Origin: CAYFYS01 sp965202905
GTDB taxonomy: Bacteria > Pseudomonadota > Alphaproteobacteria > MPNO01
NCBI GenBank assembly: GCA_965202905.1
Contig: OZ241868.1
Coordinates: 2,852,001 to 2,916,000 of the forward strand
Direction of reading: 5' to 3'
DNA: 64,000 nucleotides
Shown: piece after piece, positions 8,458 through 17,533 of the stretch
How the letters are laid out: the number at the start of each line of letters is the position of its first letter
Position numbering within the stretch: the stretch's first letter is position 1
Translations under genes and position numbers: made by a program
Notes under the pieces: model-generated
What the model saw: the letters and a program-made list of their open reading frames with translations, nothing else
Told to the model about the DNA's origin: nothing
Database searches by the model: none

Positions 8458-9630
8458 ATGCCGGTCATCGATCGGATCGCAGAGTTCCACGAGGAAATGA
8501 CCGCTTGGCGGCGGCATTTGCACACGCGTCCCGAAACCGCCTTCGAGGAGCACGAGACCGCACGGTTCGTCGCCGACCGACTGGCTGGGTTCGGCGTCGA
8601 GACCCATCGAGGGCTCGCCGGAACCGGCGTAGTGGGCAGGCTGGAGGGCGGCTGCGGCAGGGGCAAGGCGATCGGGCTGCGCGCGGATCTCGATGCGCTA
8701 CATATCGAGGAGAAGAACGGCTTCGCCCACCGTTCGCAGAACCCGGGCAAGATGCACGCCTGCGGCCATGACGGGCATGTGACGATGCTGCTGGGCGCGG
8801 CGAAGTATCTGACCGAGACGCGCAACTTCGCCGGCACGGCGCATTTCATCTTCCAGCCGGCCGAGGAGAACGAGGGCGGCGCGCGCGTGATGATCGAGGA
8901 GGGTCTTTTCGAGACGTTCCCGATGGAGCAGGTCTTCGGCATGCACAACATGCCCTGGCTCGGCGTCGGCGAGATGGCGGTCCGCCCGGGGCCGATGATG
9001 GCGGCCTTCGACATCTTCGAAATCGCGGTCGCCGGCCGCGGCGCCCATGCCGCGGCGCCGCATCAGGGCGCCGATGCGGTCGTTGCCGCGGCCGAGATGG
9101 TCATTGCGCTCCAGACCATCGCCAGCCGCATCATCGACGCTCAGGAGGCGGTGATCGTCACCGTCACCCAGATTCACGGCGGGGATACCTGGAACGTGAT
9201 CCCGGAGGACGTGACGCTGCGCGGCACGATCCGCGCGTTCAGCCCCGCGGTCCAGGACCGGGCCGAGGCCGCGCTCCGGCGCATCGTCGCCGGTGTCGCT
9301 GCAACGCATGGGCTCGAGGCCGGGGTCCGGTACGAAAAGCGCTACCCGCCGACGATCAACGCGGTCGCGGAATCCGGGATCGCCGCCGCCGCCGCCGCCG
9401 ATGTCGTAGGCGCGGACAACGTGCGCGCGGACCTCAACCCCAAGCTCGCCTCCGAGGATTTCGCGTTCATGCTCGACGAGAAGCCCGGCAGCTATGTCTG
9501 GCTGGGCAACGGGCCGGGCGAGGGCGGCTGCCTGCTGCACAACCCCAACTACGACTTCAACGACGAAATTCTGCCGATCGGCGCGAGCTACTGGGCCCGC
9601 CTGGTGGAGACCTGCCTGACGCCGGGCTGA
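8458..9630 (+). CDS. M20 family amidohydrolase (hippurate hydrolase-like)
   Basis: 390 residues. Begins EFHEEMTAWRRHLHTRPE, the M20D signature (WRRxLHxxPE). Metal ligands are visible in MHACGHDGHV (Cys102, His104) and FQPAEENEGG, with the dimerisation domain between. M20D enzymes remove N-acyl groups from amino acids or open indole-acetyl or hippuryl amides using two metal ions in the cytoplasm. It is followed 20 bases later by gamma-glutamyltransferase, suggesting joint breakdown of acylated or gamma-linked amino acids. The natural substrate cannot be read from the sequence. Confidence 0.88.
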   Translation: MPVIDRIAEFHEEMTAWRRHLHTRPETAFEEHETARFVADRLAGFGVETHRGLAGTGVVGRLEGGCGRGKAIGLRADLDALHIEEKNGFAHRSQNPGKMHACGHDGHVTMLLGAAKYLTETRNFAGTAHFIFQPAEENEGGARVMIEEGLFETFPMEQVFGMHNMPWLGVGEMAVRPGPMMAAFDIFEIAVAGRGAHAAAPHQGADAVVAAAEMVIALQTIASRIIDAQEAVIVTVTQIHGGDTWNVIPEDVTLRGTIRAFSPAVQDRAEAALRRIVAGVAATHGLEAGVRYEKRYPPTINAVAESGIAAAAAADVVGADNVRADLNPKLASEDFAFMLDEKPGSYVWLGNGPGEGGCLLHNPNYDFNDEILPIGASYWARLVETCLTPG

Positions 9631-9650
9631 GCGCAACGGGGACGGGACCG

Positions 9651-11237
9651 ATGGCCAGGCAAGACAGTTTCGCCGGGGTGACGATCCCCCGCTCGCCGGT
9701 CTACGGCATGAACGCGATGGTGGTCTCCGGCCATTCCCAGGCGTCGCTCTCCGGGCTGCGAGTGCTGGAGCGCGGCGGTTCGCTGATCGATGCGACGATC
9801 GCGGCCTCGGCGACGCTGTCGGTGGTCCTGCCGCACGCGACCTCGCTCGGCGGCGACGCCTTCATCCTCTACCACGACGCCAAGGAAGGCCGCACCCACG
9901 GCATGAACGCCTCGGGCCACGCGCCGGCCGGCGCGACCCTGGAGGCCTACAAGGACGGCATCCCGCTGCGCGGGCCGCTGGCGGCCAGCGTGCCGGGCAT
10001 GGTCCGCGGCTGGGAGCGCATGCACCAGCGCTACGGCAGGCTTGCCTGGGCCGATCTGATGGAGGACGCGATCCGGCTCGCCGAGGCCCACCCGGTCTCG
10101 CGCGTGCTGGCCGCCGCGCTGCACCTGTTCCGCGACGATGTCGAGGCCGATCCGGGGCTGCGCGCGATCTACTACCCCGACGGCGAGCCGCTGCCGGCCG
10201 GGGCGATCGTCAGGCAGCCGGCGCTTGCCCGCAGCCTGCGGCTGATCGCCGGGCACGGCAGCAAGATCGTCTACGAAGGCGAGATCGCCGCCTCGATCGG
10301 CGCTTACAGCCAAGCCCGTGGCGGCGTGATCGCGGCCGGGGATTTCAGCGGCTACGAGCCGGAATGGGTCGCCCCGCTCGAGGGCGGCTATCGCGGGCTG
10401 ACCGTCCGGGTGATGCCGCCGAACTCCTACGGCGTCCTGATGCTGATGCAGCTCAACGCGCTCGACGGGATCGACCCGGCCGATCTCGCCGCAGACGACG
10501 CAGCCCGGCTGGCCTGTTTCATGCGCACCCAGCGCGCGGTCTTCGCCGAAGGCCGGCGCCTGATCGCCGATCCCAGGACCGATCCGGTCCCGGTGGACGA
10601 CATGCTGGGGCCGGCGATGACCGCCCGGCTGCGAGCCGCCGCGCGCGGCGAGACGGCGATGGCCGGAGCCGCCGCCCACCCCGCCGGCGGGACCTCCTGC
10701 ATCGTCTTGGCCGACGGCGAAGGGAACGGCGTCTCGGTCGTGCAGTCGGTCTTCCACGTCTTCGGCGGCGCCTTCCTCGATCCCGGGACCGGCTTCCACA
10801 TGAATAACCGAATGACCGGGTTCAGCACCGACCCGAGCCATGCCGGCGCGCTCGCGCCCGGCAAGCGGCCGGCGCATACGCTCAATCCGGTGGTGATCCT
10901 CGACGGCCGGGAGCTGCGCTACCTGATGACCACGCCGGGCGGACCCAGCCAGACGCTGTCGCATGTCCAGGTGCTGTGCAACCTGGTCGATCGCGGCATC
11001 GAGCTGACCGCGGCGATCGAGGCGCCGCGCTGGAGCATCAACCTCGACGGCGAGTCGTTGCTCGACGAGGCGTTCCCCGACGACATCGCCGATCGCTTGG
11101 CGGCCCAGGGGCTCCCGGTCAAGCGTGCGGCCGGCGCGGCTTATTTCGGCTCCGTCAAGATGATCGAGCGGCGGCCCGATCGCGTGCTGCTGGGCGCCGC
11201 CGACACCCGGCGGGAGGCCTATGCGGTCGGCGCCTAG
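9651..11237 (+). CDS. gamma-glutamyltransferase family protein
   Basis: 528 residues. The Ntn-hydrolase core is clear: PHATSLGGDAFILYHD, MNASGHAPAG, GPLAASVPGMVRGWERMH, and the self-processing site AGGTSCIVLADGEGN, in which Thr348 should become the N-terminal nucleophile of the small subunit. No signal peptide is obvious, so this looks cytoplasmic, unlike classical periplasmic Ggt. It probably hydrolyses gamma-glutamyl or related amide bonds. The stop codon lies inside the stem of a strong hairpin that is the start of repeat A1. Confidence 0.88.
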   Translation: MARQDSFAGVTIPRSPVYGMNAMVVSGHSQASLSGLRVLERGGSLIDATIAASATLSVVLPHATSLGGDAFILYHDAKEGRTHGMNASGHAPAGATLEAYKDGIPLRGPLAASVPGMVRGWERMHQRYGRLAWADLMEDAIRLAEAHPVSRVLAAALHLFRDDVEADPGLRAIYYPDGEPLPAGAIVRQPALARSLRLIAGHGSKIVYEGEIAASIGAYSQARGGVIAAGDFSGYEPEWVAPLEGGYRGLTVRVMPPNSYGVLMLMQLNALDGIDPADLAADDAARLACFMRTQRAVFAEGRRLIADPRTDPVPVDDMLGPAMTARLRAAARGETAMAGAAAHPAGGTSCIVLADGEGNGVSVVQSVFHVFGGAFLDPGTGFHMNNRMTGFSTDPSHAGALAPGKRPAHTLNPVVILDGRELRYLMTTPGGPSQTLSHVQVLCNLVDRGIELTAAIEAPRWSINLDGESLLDEAFPDDIADRLAAQGLPVKRAAGAAYFGSVKMIERRPDRVLLGAADTRREAYAVGA

Positions 11238-11265
11238 CGGTTCGACTCTTTCGAGTCGAACCGCT
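11236..11265 (+). terminator. 13-bp perfect hairpin at the end of the gamma-glutamyltransferase gene
   Basis: AGCGGTTCGACTC pairs perfectly with GAGTCGAACCGCT around a TTTC loop. It begins within the stop codon. No clear T-tract follows, so it could be an RNA-stabilising or Rho-assisted end rather than a classic intrinsic terminator. It is the terminal hairpin of repeat A1. Confidence 0.5.
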
Positions 11266-11364
11266 GGTTTATGTTGATGGATCGACTTATCGAGATATTC
11301 GAATGTGTTATGGTCGCCAGATCGTCATCGGCCGGGGGATTCGAAAGTCTCGGTCGATCCACTG
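11236..11364 (+). repeat. dispersed repeat A, copy A1
   Basis: About 130 bases: hairpin, then GATGGATCGACTTATCGAGA, CGAATGTGTTATGGTCGCC, CGTCATCGGCCGGGGGATTC and finally CTCGGTCGATCCACT. Copies A2 (16258-16391) and A3 (46458-46613) match on the opposite strand at high identity. All three are intergenic and abut gene ends. Confidence 0.85.
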
Positions 11365-11406
11365 GAGCATGTCCGGTTCGGCGCCGTCCAGGACGGGCAT
11401 GATCTG

Positions 11407-13086
11407 ATGTCCGGTCCGGTCGACCTGATCGTAAGCCGCGGGAAGGTCATCACCGTCGATTCCGCCTTCCGCCTCGCCGAAGCCGTGGCGGTGCGCGGGG
11501 ACCGCATCGTCGCCGTCGGCGGCGCGGCCGAGATCGAAGCGCTCGCCGGGCCCGGGACGCGGCGGATCGACGCCGGCGGCCGGGCGGTCGCGCCGGGGTT
11601 GATCGACGGCCATGCCCATCTCGACCGCGAGGGGCTGAAGCCGGTCTTCCCCTCGCTCGCCGGATGCCGGTCGATCGACGACATCTTGCAGCGCATCGAG
11701 GCGCTGGTTGCGGACGCCGAGCCGGGCCAATGGATCCTCACCATGCCGATCGGCGATCCGCCCTATTACTGGGACGTGCCCCACAGTCTCGCCGAGAAGC
11801 GCTTCCCGACGCGCTGGGAGCTCGACCGGGTCGCGCCGGACAACCCGATCTATATCCGTCCGATCTGGGGGTTCTGGCGCCACATCCTGCCGCTCACCTC
11901 GGTCGCTAACTCCGCCGCCCTGGCGCTCGCCGGGATCGGCAGGACCACCGCCGATCCCTCCGAGACCATCACCTTCGAGCGCGATCCCGAGACCGGCGAG
12001 CCCACCGGGGTCATCAACGAGAACACCTTCATGCCGGTGGTCGAGCTCAGCCACTTCCACATGGCGCCGCGGTTCACCGCGGCGGACCGCGTTCGCGGTC
12101 TCAAGGACGCCATGCGGATCTACAACGCCACCGGCACGACCAGCATCTTCGAGGAGCACGGCGCGGCCCAGGAGCTGATCCGGGCCTATCAGGCCGTCCA
12201 TGCCGCAGGCGAGGCGACGGTGCGGGCGACTCTCGTCTTCAGCCCGTCCTGGGGGCCCGAACGCGATATCGACTACGCCCATACGCTGCGGTCGTGGTCG
12301 GGCCCGCTCGGCGGGCGCGGGCTGGGCGATTCCTGGCTCGCCGTCGGCGGCATTTACACCGAGTTCGGGTTCGATCGGGACAGCCTGCTGCGCGCCCGCG
12401 CCTCGCCCTACACCGGCTGGTCGGGGTTCAACTACGACTGCGGCGTGCCCCGGGACCGCATGGTCGCTTTCCTGGTCGAAGCCGCGCGAAACGGCGTCCG
12501 GGTGGCGGCGCTCCGGGGCGAGTTTCTGGATCTGTTCGAGGCGGCGAGCCGCCAGGCCCCGATCGCCGACCAGCGCTGGATTCTCGGCCACATCCGCTCG
12601 TTCTCGGAGGACGAAATCCGGCGCATCGCCGATCTGGGCCTCGTGCTGACCACCCACACCAACCGCTACATCTACAAGCAATCCCACATCATGCTGGAGG
12701 AGTTGGGCGCGGCGCGCGAGGAAGACATCGTGCCGATCAGGCGGCTGCGCGAGCACGGGGTCCACGTCTCGCTCGCCACCGACAACGTGCCGACCAGCCT
12801 GTGGTATCCGGTCTGGCAGTCGATCGCGCGCGAGAACCTGCACACCGGCGCCCGCATCGGCGCCGGTCAGGCGCTGAGCCGTGAGGACGCGCTGCGCGCT
12901 GCGACCATCGAAGGCGCATGGCTGACATTCGAGGAGGATTTGAAGGGCTCGCTCGAAATCGGCAAGCTTGCCGACCTTGTCGTCCTCGACCGCGACCCGC
13001 TGAACTGTCCCGAGGCCGGGATCAAGGACACGCTGGCCGAGACCACTATCGTCGGCGGAAAGGTGGTCTACGAGCGCACGCCATGA
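11407..13086 (+). CDS. amidohydrolase family 3 (YtcJ-like) protein
   Basis: 559 residues from ATG. The fold is that of metal-dependent amidohydrolases: an N-terminal beta-sandwich strand (DLIVSRGKVITVD), APGLIDGHAHLDREG carrying the HxH metal ligands, a long family-specific insert, and a C-terminal closure (LEIGKLADLVVLDRDPLNCP). It hydrolyses an amide, formamide or cyclic imide bond. It is translationally coupled (ATGA) to the downstream PLP enzyme and lies in a run of amide-cleaving enzymes. The substrate is unknown. An upstream in-frame extension would run through repeat A1; the ATG chosen excludes it. Confidence 0.85.
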   Translation: MSGPVDLIVSRGKVITVDSAFRLAEAVAVRGDRIVAVGGAAEIEALAGPGTRRIDAGGRAVAPGLIDGHAHLDREGLKPVFPSLAGCRSIDDILQRIEALVADAEPGQWILTMPIGDPPYYWDVPHSLAEKRFPTRWELDRVAPDNPIYIRPIWGFWRHILPLTSVANSAALALAGIGRTTADPSETITFERDPETGEPTGVINENTFMPVVELSHFHMAPRFTAADRVRGLKDAMRIYNATGTTSIFEEHGAAQELIRAYQAVHAAGEATVRATLVFSPSWGPERDIDYAHTLRSWSGPLGGRGLGDSWLAVGGIYTEFGFDRDSLLRARASPYTGWSGFNYDCGVPRDRMVAFLVEAARNGVRVAALRGEFLDLFEAASRQAPIADQRWILGHIRSFSEDEIRRIADLGLVLTTHTNRYIYKQSHIMLEELGAAREEDIVPIRRLREHGVHVSLATDNVPTSLWYPVWQSIARENLHTGARIGAGQALSREDALRAATIEGAWLTFEEDLKGSLEIGKLADLVVLDRDPLNCPEAGIKDTLAETTIVGGKVVYERTP

Positions 13087-14171
13087 AGATCGAAGATCTC
13101 GACACCCCCGTCCTCGTAGTCGACGCCGCCGCCTTGGAGCGCAATATCGAGCGCATGTCGACGCTCGCCGCCGAGGCCGGCATCGCCGTCCGGCCGCACG
13201 CCAAGGCGCACAAATCCCCGCATGTCGCCGGGCTGCAGATGGCGGCCGGCGCAGTCGGGGTGTGCTGCGCCAAGCTCGGCGAGGCCGAGGTTCTGGCCGA
13301 GGCCGGGGTCGCGGACATCCTGATCACCACCGGCGTCATCGGCCGCTCCAAGGTGATGCGCCTGATCGCCGCCGCCCGGAAATCCCGTATCGCGGTGGTT
13401 GCCGACGATCCCGACAACATCGCCGATCTCGCCGCGGCCGCCCAGACCGCCGGGCTCAAGCTCGACGTGCTGGTCGAGATCGATGTCGGCCAGGGCCGCT
13501 GCGGCGCGCCGCCCGGCCCGCGCGCGGCCGAGCTGGCGCGGCTGGTCGCGGATCATCCGTGGCTCGCCTTCAAGGGGCTCCAGGGCTATCAGGGCTCGGT
13601 CCAGATGCGCGCGGACCTTGCCGAACGGCGCAGCGCGGTCGAGCAGGCGCTGGCTCTGTTGAACGACAGCGCGGAACATGTCCGCAACGCCGGCATCGGG
13701 ATCGAAGTCCTGACCGGCGGTGGCACCGGAACCTGCGTCATCGACATCGCGCTCGGCGGGCTGACCGAGATCCAGCCCGGCAGCTACATCTTCATGGACA
13801 CCAACTACCGCGCGATCGAGTGGCAGGACGCCCCGTCTCCGCCTTTCGAGACTTCGCTTTCCATCTATGCCGGGGTCATCAGCCGCCCGGCGCCCAACCG
13901 GGCGATCCTGGACTCCGGCTGGAAGGCGATCAGCGGCGACGGCGGCCTGCCCCGGGCGATCGGCCATGCGGACGCGATTTTTCGCTTTGCCGGCGACGAG
14001 CACGGCGAGCTGAGCTTCCCGCGCCCCTCGCCCTTGGCCGTCGGCGACAAGGTGATGCTGACGCCGAGCCACTGCGACACCACGGTCAACCTGCACGACC
14101 GTTTCATCCTGACGCGCGACGGCGAGGTCGAGGATGTCTGGGACATCGCCGCCCGCGGCCGCTCGCAATAG
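13083..14171 (+). CDS. D-threonine aldolase / D-serine dehydratase-like PLP enzyme
   Basis: 362 residues, ATG overlapping the previous stop. Fold-type III (alanine-racemase N-terminal) PLP barrel: LDTPVLVVDAAALERNI, then RPHAKAHKSP with the PLP-binding lysine, and GQGRCGAPPG. The C-terminal DSD1-like domain carries PSHCDTTVNLHD, whose His and Cys/Asp bind a divalent metal in this family. Members cleave D-threonine-type beta-hydroxy-D-amino acids or dehydrate D-serine. The position after amide hydrolases suggests D-amino acid release and breakdown. The choice between aldolase and dehydratase is open. Confidence 0.83.
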   Translation: MKIEDLDTPVLVVDAAALERNIERMSTLAAEAGIAVRPHAKAHKSPHVAGLQMAAGAVGVCCAKLGEAEVLAEAGVADILITTGVIGRSKVMRLIAAARKSRIAVVADDPDNIADLAAAAQTAGLKLDVLVEIDVGQGRCGAPPGPRAAELARLVADHPWLAFKGLQGYQGSVQMRADLAERRSAVEQALALLNDSAEHVRNAGIGIEVLTGGGTGTCVIDIALGGLTEIQPGSYIFMDTNYRAIEWQDAPSPPFETSLSIYAGVISRPAPNRAILDSGWKAISGDGGLPRAIGHADAIFRFAGDEHGELSFPRPSPLAVGDKVMLTPSHCDTTVNLHDRFILTRDGEVEDVWDIAARGRSQ

Positions 14172-14247
14172 GCCGGTCGCTCTCCAGGGCGTCGGAGTCG
14201 ACGCCCGCGCGCGCATGACGCGGTCGTCCCGGTCTTCGCCTGCGGTC

Positions 14248-16203
14248 TCAGTAGAACAGCGCCGAGGGGTACCAGAGTACTGCGACGATCCGGTCGAACA
14301 TGACGTAGAGAAACGCCCACGCCCCGGCGGCGTAGAGGGCGGCGATCCACCAAGCGTAGCGGCCCCGGACCCGGGTGTAGAGCAGGACGAAGGCCGGCAG
14401 CGCGACGAGCTGGCCGGCGAGCATGGCGAGCCCGACGAGGCCCAGCCACCAGAGCGCCATGCGTCCGGTCGGGCCGAGCTCGCCGCGCACCGGGAAGGCG
14501 TCGTCGCCGGCCGCACGGGTACGGAAGAATTCGCGCACCGCCAGGACCAGCGCCGCGGCCGACAGCCCGATGCCCGGAATGACGGTCGCCATCGGGATGC
14601 GGCCGACATCGGCGGGCCATGAAAAGGTCGGCACCAGCGCGTAGACGAATGCGCTCAGGCAGAGCGCGAGCGCGACGGTCGCCATCGCCGGGTCCGCGCG
14701 GCCGAGATCGGCGGCGATCCGCCGTCCGCGCCCGCGCGCGGCGACCGTCCGGCGGGCAGCGAACCCGACGGTCAGCACGATAAGCAGGGCGATGATCATG
14801 CAGATCGGTCGACCGAGCCAGTCGAGCCCGTCATGGGCCGAGTTGGTGATGAACAGCGCGTTCTCCATGATCGGGCCGATCACCAGCCCCAGCACCATGG
14901 GCGGGCGCGGTACGCCGCCCTGCTTCATCAGGTAGCCGACGGCGCCGAAGACCAGGAGCGTGACCCAGTCGCCCAGGTTGCTGTTGGCGAGCCACGCCCC
15001 CATGAAGACGAAGACCGTCACCGCCGGCACGATCAGATGGCCGCGGATAAAGGTCACTTTCGCGATCTGGCGGGCGAGCAGCATCAGCAGCAGCGCGCCG
15101 ACGACGTTGGCGATCACGAGCGTCCACATCATCGAGAAGGTGACGGGGAGCTTGACGGTCAGCATCTCCGGGCCCGGCGTCATGCCCTGGATCAGGAGCG
15201 CGCCCAGCAGGATCGCCATCGAGGCGCTGCCGGGGATGCCGAAGGCGACCGTCGGGATCAGCGCGCCGCCCTTCATGGCGTTGTTGGCGGTCTCCGGGGC
15301 GATCACCCCGCGCACGTCGCCCTTGCCGAAGCCGTCTTTGTCCTTGGCGGACTGGACTGCGTGGCCATAGGCCACCCAGTCGACGATCGAGCCGCCGAGC
15401 CCCGGCAGCATCCCGACATAGGCGCCGATCGCGGTCGAGCGCAGCACCAGCCACCAGTTGCGGCCGGCGTCGCGGATCCCGACCGACATGCCGCCCTTGG
15501 CCCGGTTCTGCGGAACGCGCGAGATCGAGGTGTCGCGGATCGCAAGATCGAGGACCTCCGGCAGGGCGAACAGGCCGAGCACGACCGGGATCAGCGGCAG
15601 GCCTTCGAGCAGGTAGGTCGCGCCCAGCCAGTAACGCGGCGTCGCCCCGTTCTCGGCGTAGCCGATGAAGCTGAGCGACAGCCCGATCAAGGCGGCGGTG
15701 AGTCCGCGGAGCATCGAATCCCCGCTCAGCGAGCCCACCATGGCGAGCCCCAGCAGGCCCAGCATGAAGAACTCGGCCTGGGTGAACGAAAGGATCAGCG
15801 GCTTGACGATCGGGATCGAGACGCCCAGCACCAGCGCGCCCAGCAGCCCGCCGACGGCCGAGACGGTGAAGGCGGCCCCGAAGGCGCGCGAGGCCTCGCC
15901 CTTCATCGCCATCGGATAGCCGTCCAGGATGGTGGCCTGCGAGGCCGCGGTGCCGGGGATGCCGAGCAGCACGGAGGCGACGGTGTCGCTGGTCGTGGTA
16001 ACCGCGAACATGCCCAATATGAAGGCGAGCGCGGGCACCGGGTCCATTGAGAAGGTGAACGGCAGCAGGATCGCCATGCCGACCAGCCCCGACAGGCCGG
16101 GCGCCGCGCCGAAGTAAAGTCCAATGAAGACGCCGAGGAACAGGTAGCCGATCGCCGGCCAAGCCAGCACCGAGACCAGACCGGTCAAGGCGGCGTCGAA
16201 CAT
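14248..16203 (-). CDS. tripartite tricarboxylate transporter, fused TctA-TctB membrane protein
   Basis: 651 residues. The first 500 are TctA: about a dozen hydrophobic segments with the signatures GLYFGAAPGLSGLVGMA, SDTVASVLLGIPGTAAS and GMLPGLGGSIVDWVAYG. The last 150 residues (from MATVALALCLSAFVYAL) form four further membrane segments resembling TctB, normally a separate small protein. The fusion supplies both membrane parts of one TTT carboxylate importer that works with the TctC-type binding protein encoded just upstream. Repeat A2 lies between the two genes. Confidence 0.87.
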   Translation of the reverse strand: MFDAALTGLVSVLAWPAIGYLFLGVFIGLYFGAAPGLSGLVGMAILLPFTFSMDPVPALAFILGMFAVTTTSDTVASVLLGIPGTAASQATILDGYPMAMKGEASRAFGAAFTVSAVGGLLGALVLGVSIPIVKPLILSFTQAEFFMLGLLGLAMVGSLSGDSMLRGLTAALIGLSLSFIGYAENGATPRYWLGATYLLEGLPLIPVVLGLFALPEVLDLAIRDTSISRVPQNRAKGGMSVGIRDAGRNWWLVLRSTAIGAYVGMLPGLGGSIVDWVAYGHAVQSAKDKDGFGKGDVRGVIAPETANNAMKGGALIPTVAFGIPGSASMAILLGALLIQGMTPGPEMLTVKLPVTFSMMWTLVIANVVGALLLMLLARQIAKVTFIRGHLIVPAVTVFVFMGAWLANSNLGDWVTLLVFGAVGYLMKQGGVPRPPMVLGLVIGPIMENALFITNSAHDGLDWLGRPICMIIALLIVLTVGFAARRTVAARGRGRRIAADLGRADPAMATVALALCLSAFVYALVPTFSWPADVGRIPMATVIPGIGLSAAALVLAVREFFRTRAAGDDAFPVRGELGPTGRMALWWLGLVGLAMLAGQLVALPAFVLLYTRVRGRYAWWIAALYAAGAWAFLYVMFDRIVAVLWYPSALFY

Positions 16204-16257
16204 CCGCGGGTCCCCGGCGCAACGCCCGGGCGGCGCGTGAACGCCTCCCGGGTGCGC

Positions 16258-16391
16258 CTAGTGGATCAACCGAGACATTTGAATCCCCCGGCCGATGACG
16301 ATCCGGCGACCATAACGCATTCAAATGTCTCGATGAGTCGATCCATCGATATGAAAACCAGTGGTTCGAAGCGAAAGATTCGAACCACTGG
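16258..16391 (-). repeat. dispersed repeat A, copy A2
   Basis: Reverse-strand copy of the element at 11236, including the terminal hairpin (stem CCAGTGGTTCGAA and its complement, 8-base loop, at 16358-16391). It fills most of the spacer between the tctC-like and tctA-like genes. Confidence 0.85.
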
Positions 16392-16417
16392 ATGCGATCA
16401 GTGTCGCCGACGCGGGC

Positions 16418-17479
16418 TTATTTCTTGCCGACGAAGTCCTTGATGAAGGCGACCACCTTTGGCGAGACTCGGCCGGCGGCCTGGACGTGGGCCTGGGCGG
16501 CCGCGGCCTGGATCAGGTTTGGCGGCGCCTTGATGACCTTGATGTAGTCGGCGGCGAAGGCCTTGTCGTCGGCCAGCGCCCGCCACGCCGCACGCAGGTC
16601 CCCGATCGCCGCATCGGGCGTGCCGGCCGGGGCGAACGAGCCGCGCAGCATATTGACCGAGAGGTTGTTGATCAGCGCGAAGGCCTCGTACTTGACGCCG
16701 GACGGCGCCTTGCCCTTGAGCCGCTTGTAGACGTCGATAAAGGTCGGGACGCCTTTGAGGTGCGGATTGCGCACCGCCATGCCCGAGGCGTCGACGGCCG
16801 AGTAGTACCACAGCGCGATCGCGTGGCCCGGCTCGATCAGGTTGGGCTCGACGTTCTTGCGAAAGCCCGGCACCGAGCCGCAGGAGAACTGCGTTTCGTT
16901 CTGCATCACCGAGGCGACGACCTTGGCGAGACCGCGGTAGCCGGTGACGTATTTGTAGTCCGCGCCGAGCAAATCGAGAGCCATGCGCAGCCGGACGTCG
17001 TGCGAGGACGTTGTGCGCATACCGGCGGCCTTGAAGCCCTTCTGCATCAAGAGATCGTCGACCTTGGCGATGCCGGAGCCCACATCCTTGCGCACGTAGC
17101 ACACCTGCGGATGGCCGATGCCGGCGAGCCAGATGAAGTCGGAGAAGTCGACCCTGAGGCCCGGATCCTCCAGGAGCTGGGAGATCAGCGGCGGGGTGAA
17201 GATGGCGATGGTCCGCCCGTCGGGCTTGGCGACCTCGCCCATGAAGTTGGAGCCGATGATGCCGCCGGCGCCGGCGATGTTCTTGACGATGATCCGCGGG
17301 CTGCCGGGGATGTGCTTGCTGAGATGCTTGGCGACCAGCCGCCCTTCGATATCGGTCGGACCGCCGGCCGAGTAGTTGATCAACACGGTAATCCGCTTGC
17401 CCTGATAGAACTGGGCGTCGGCCGGCCCGCCAAGCGCGGCGAGTACGCCGGCCACGACGGCGAACAGCAGCTTCTTCAT
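16418..17479 (-). CDS. tripartite tricarboxylate transporter substrate-binding protein (TctC/Bug family)
   Basis: 353 residues with a clear signal peptide (MKKLLFAVVAGVLAALGGPADA, cleavage near residue 22). The mature protein begins QFYQGKRITVLINYSAGGP, the strand and loop that open Bug-type binding proteins, then IIVKNIAGAGGIIGSNF. It should bind a small carboxylate in the periplasm and deliver it to the TctA-TctB fusion encoded downstream. Ligand unknown; nearby genes hint at a product of amide or aromatic-acid breakdown. Confidence 0.88.
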   Translation of the reverse strand: MKKLLFAVVAGVLAALGGPADAQFYQGKRITVLINYSAGGPTDIEGRLVAKHLSKHIPGSPRIIVKNIAGAGGIIGSNFMGEVAKPDGRTIAIFTPPLISQLLEDPGLRVDFSDFIWLAGIGHPQVCYVRKDVGSGIAKVDDLLMQKGFKAAGMRTTSSHDVRLRMALDLLGADYKYVTGYRGLAKVVASVMQNETQFSCGSVPGFRKNVEPNLIEPGHAIALWYYSAVDASGMAVRNPHLKGVPTFIDVYKRLKGKAPSGVKYEAFALINNLSVNMLRGSFAPAGTPDAAIGDLRAAWRALADDKAFAADYIKVIKAPPNLIQAAAAQAHVQAAGRVSPKVVAFIKDFVGKK

Positions 17480-17533
17480 GGTGATCTCCCGTGATTGGAG
17501 GTGATGTCGCCTCCGATGCCCGGCCGGCCCAGC

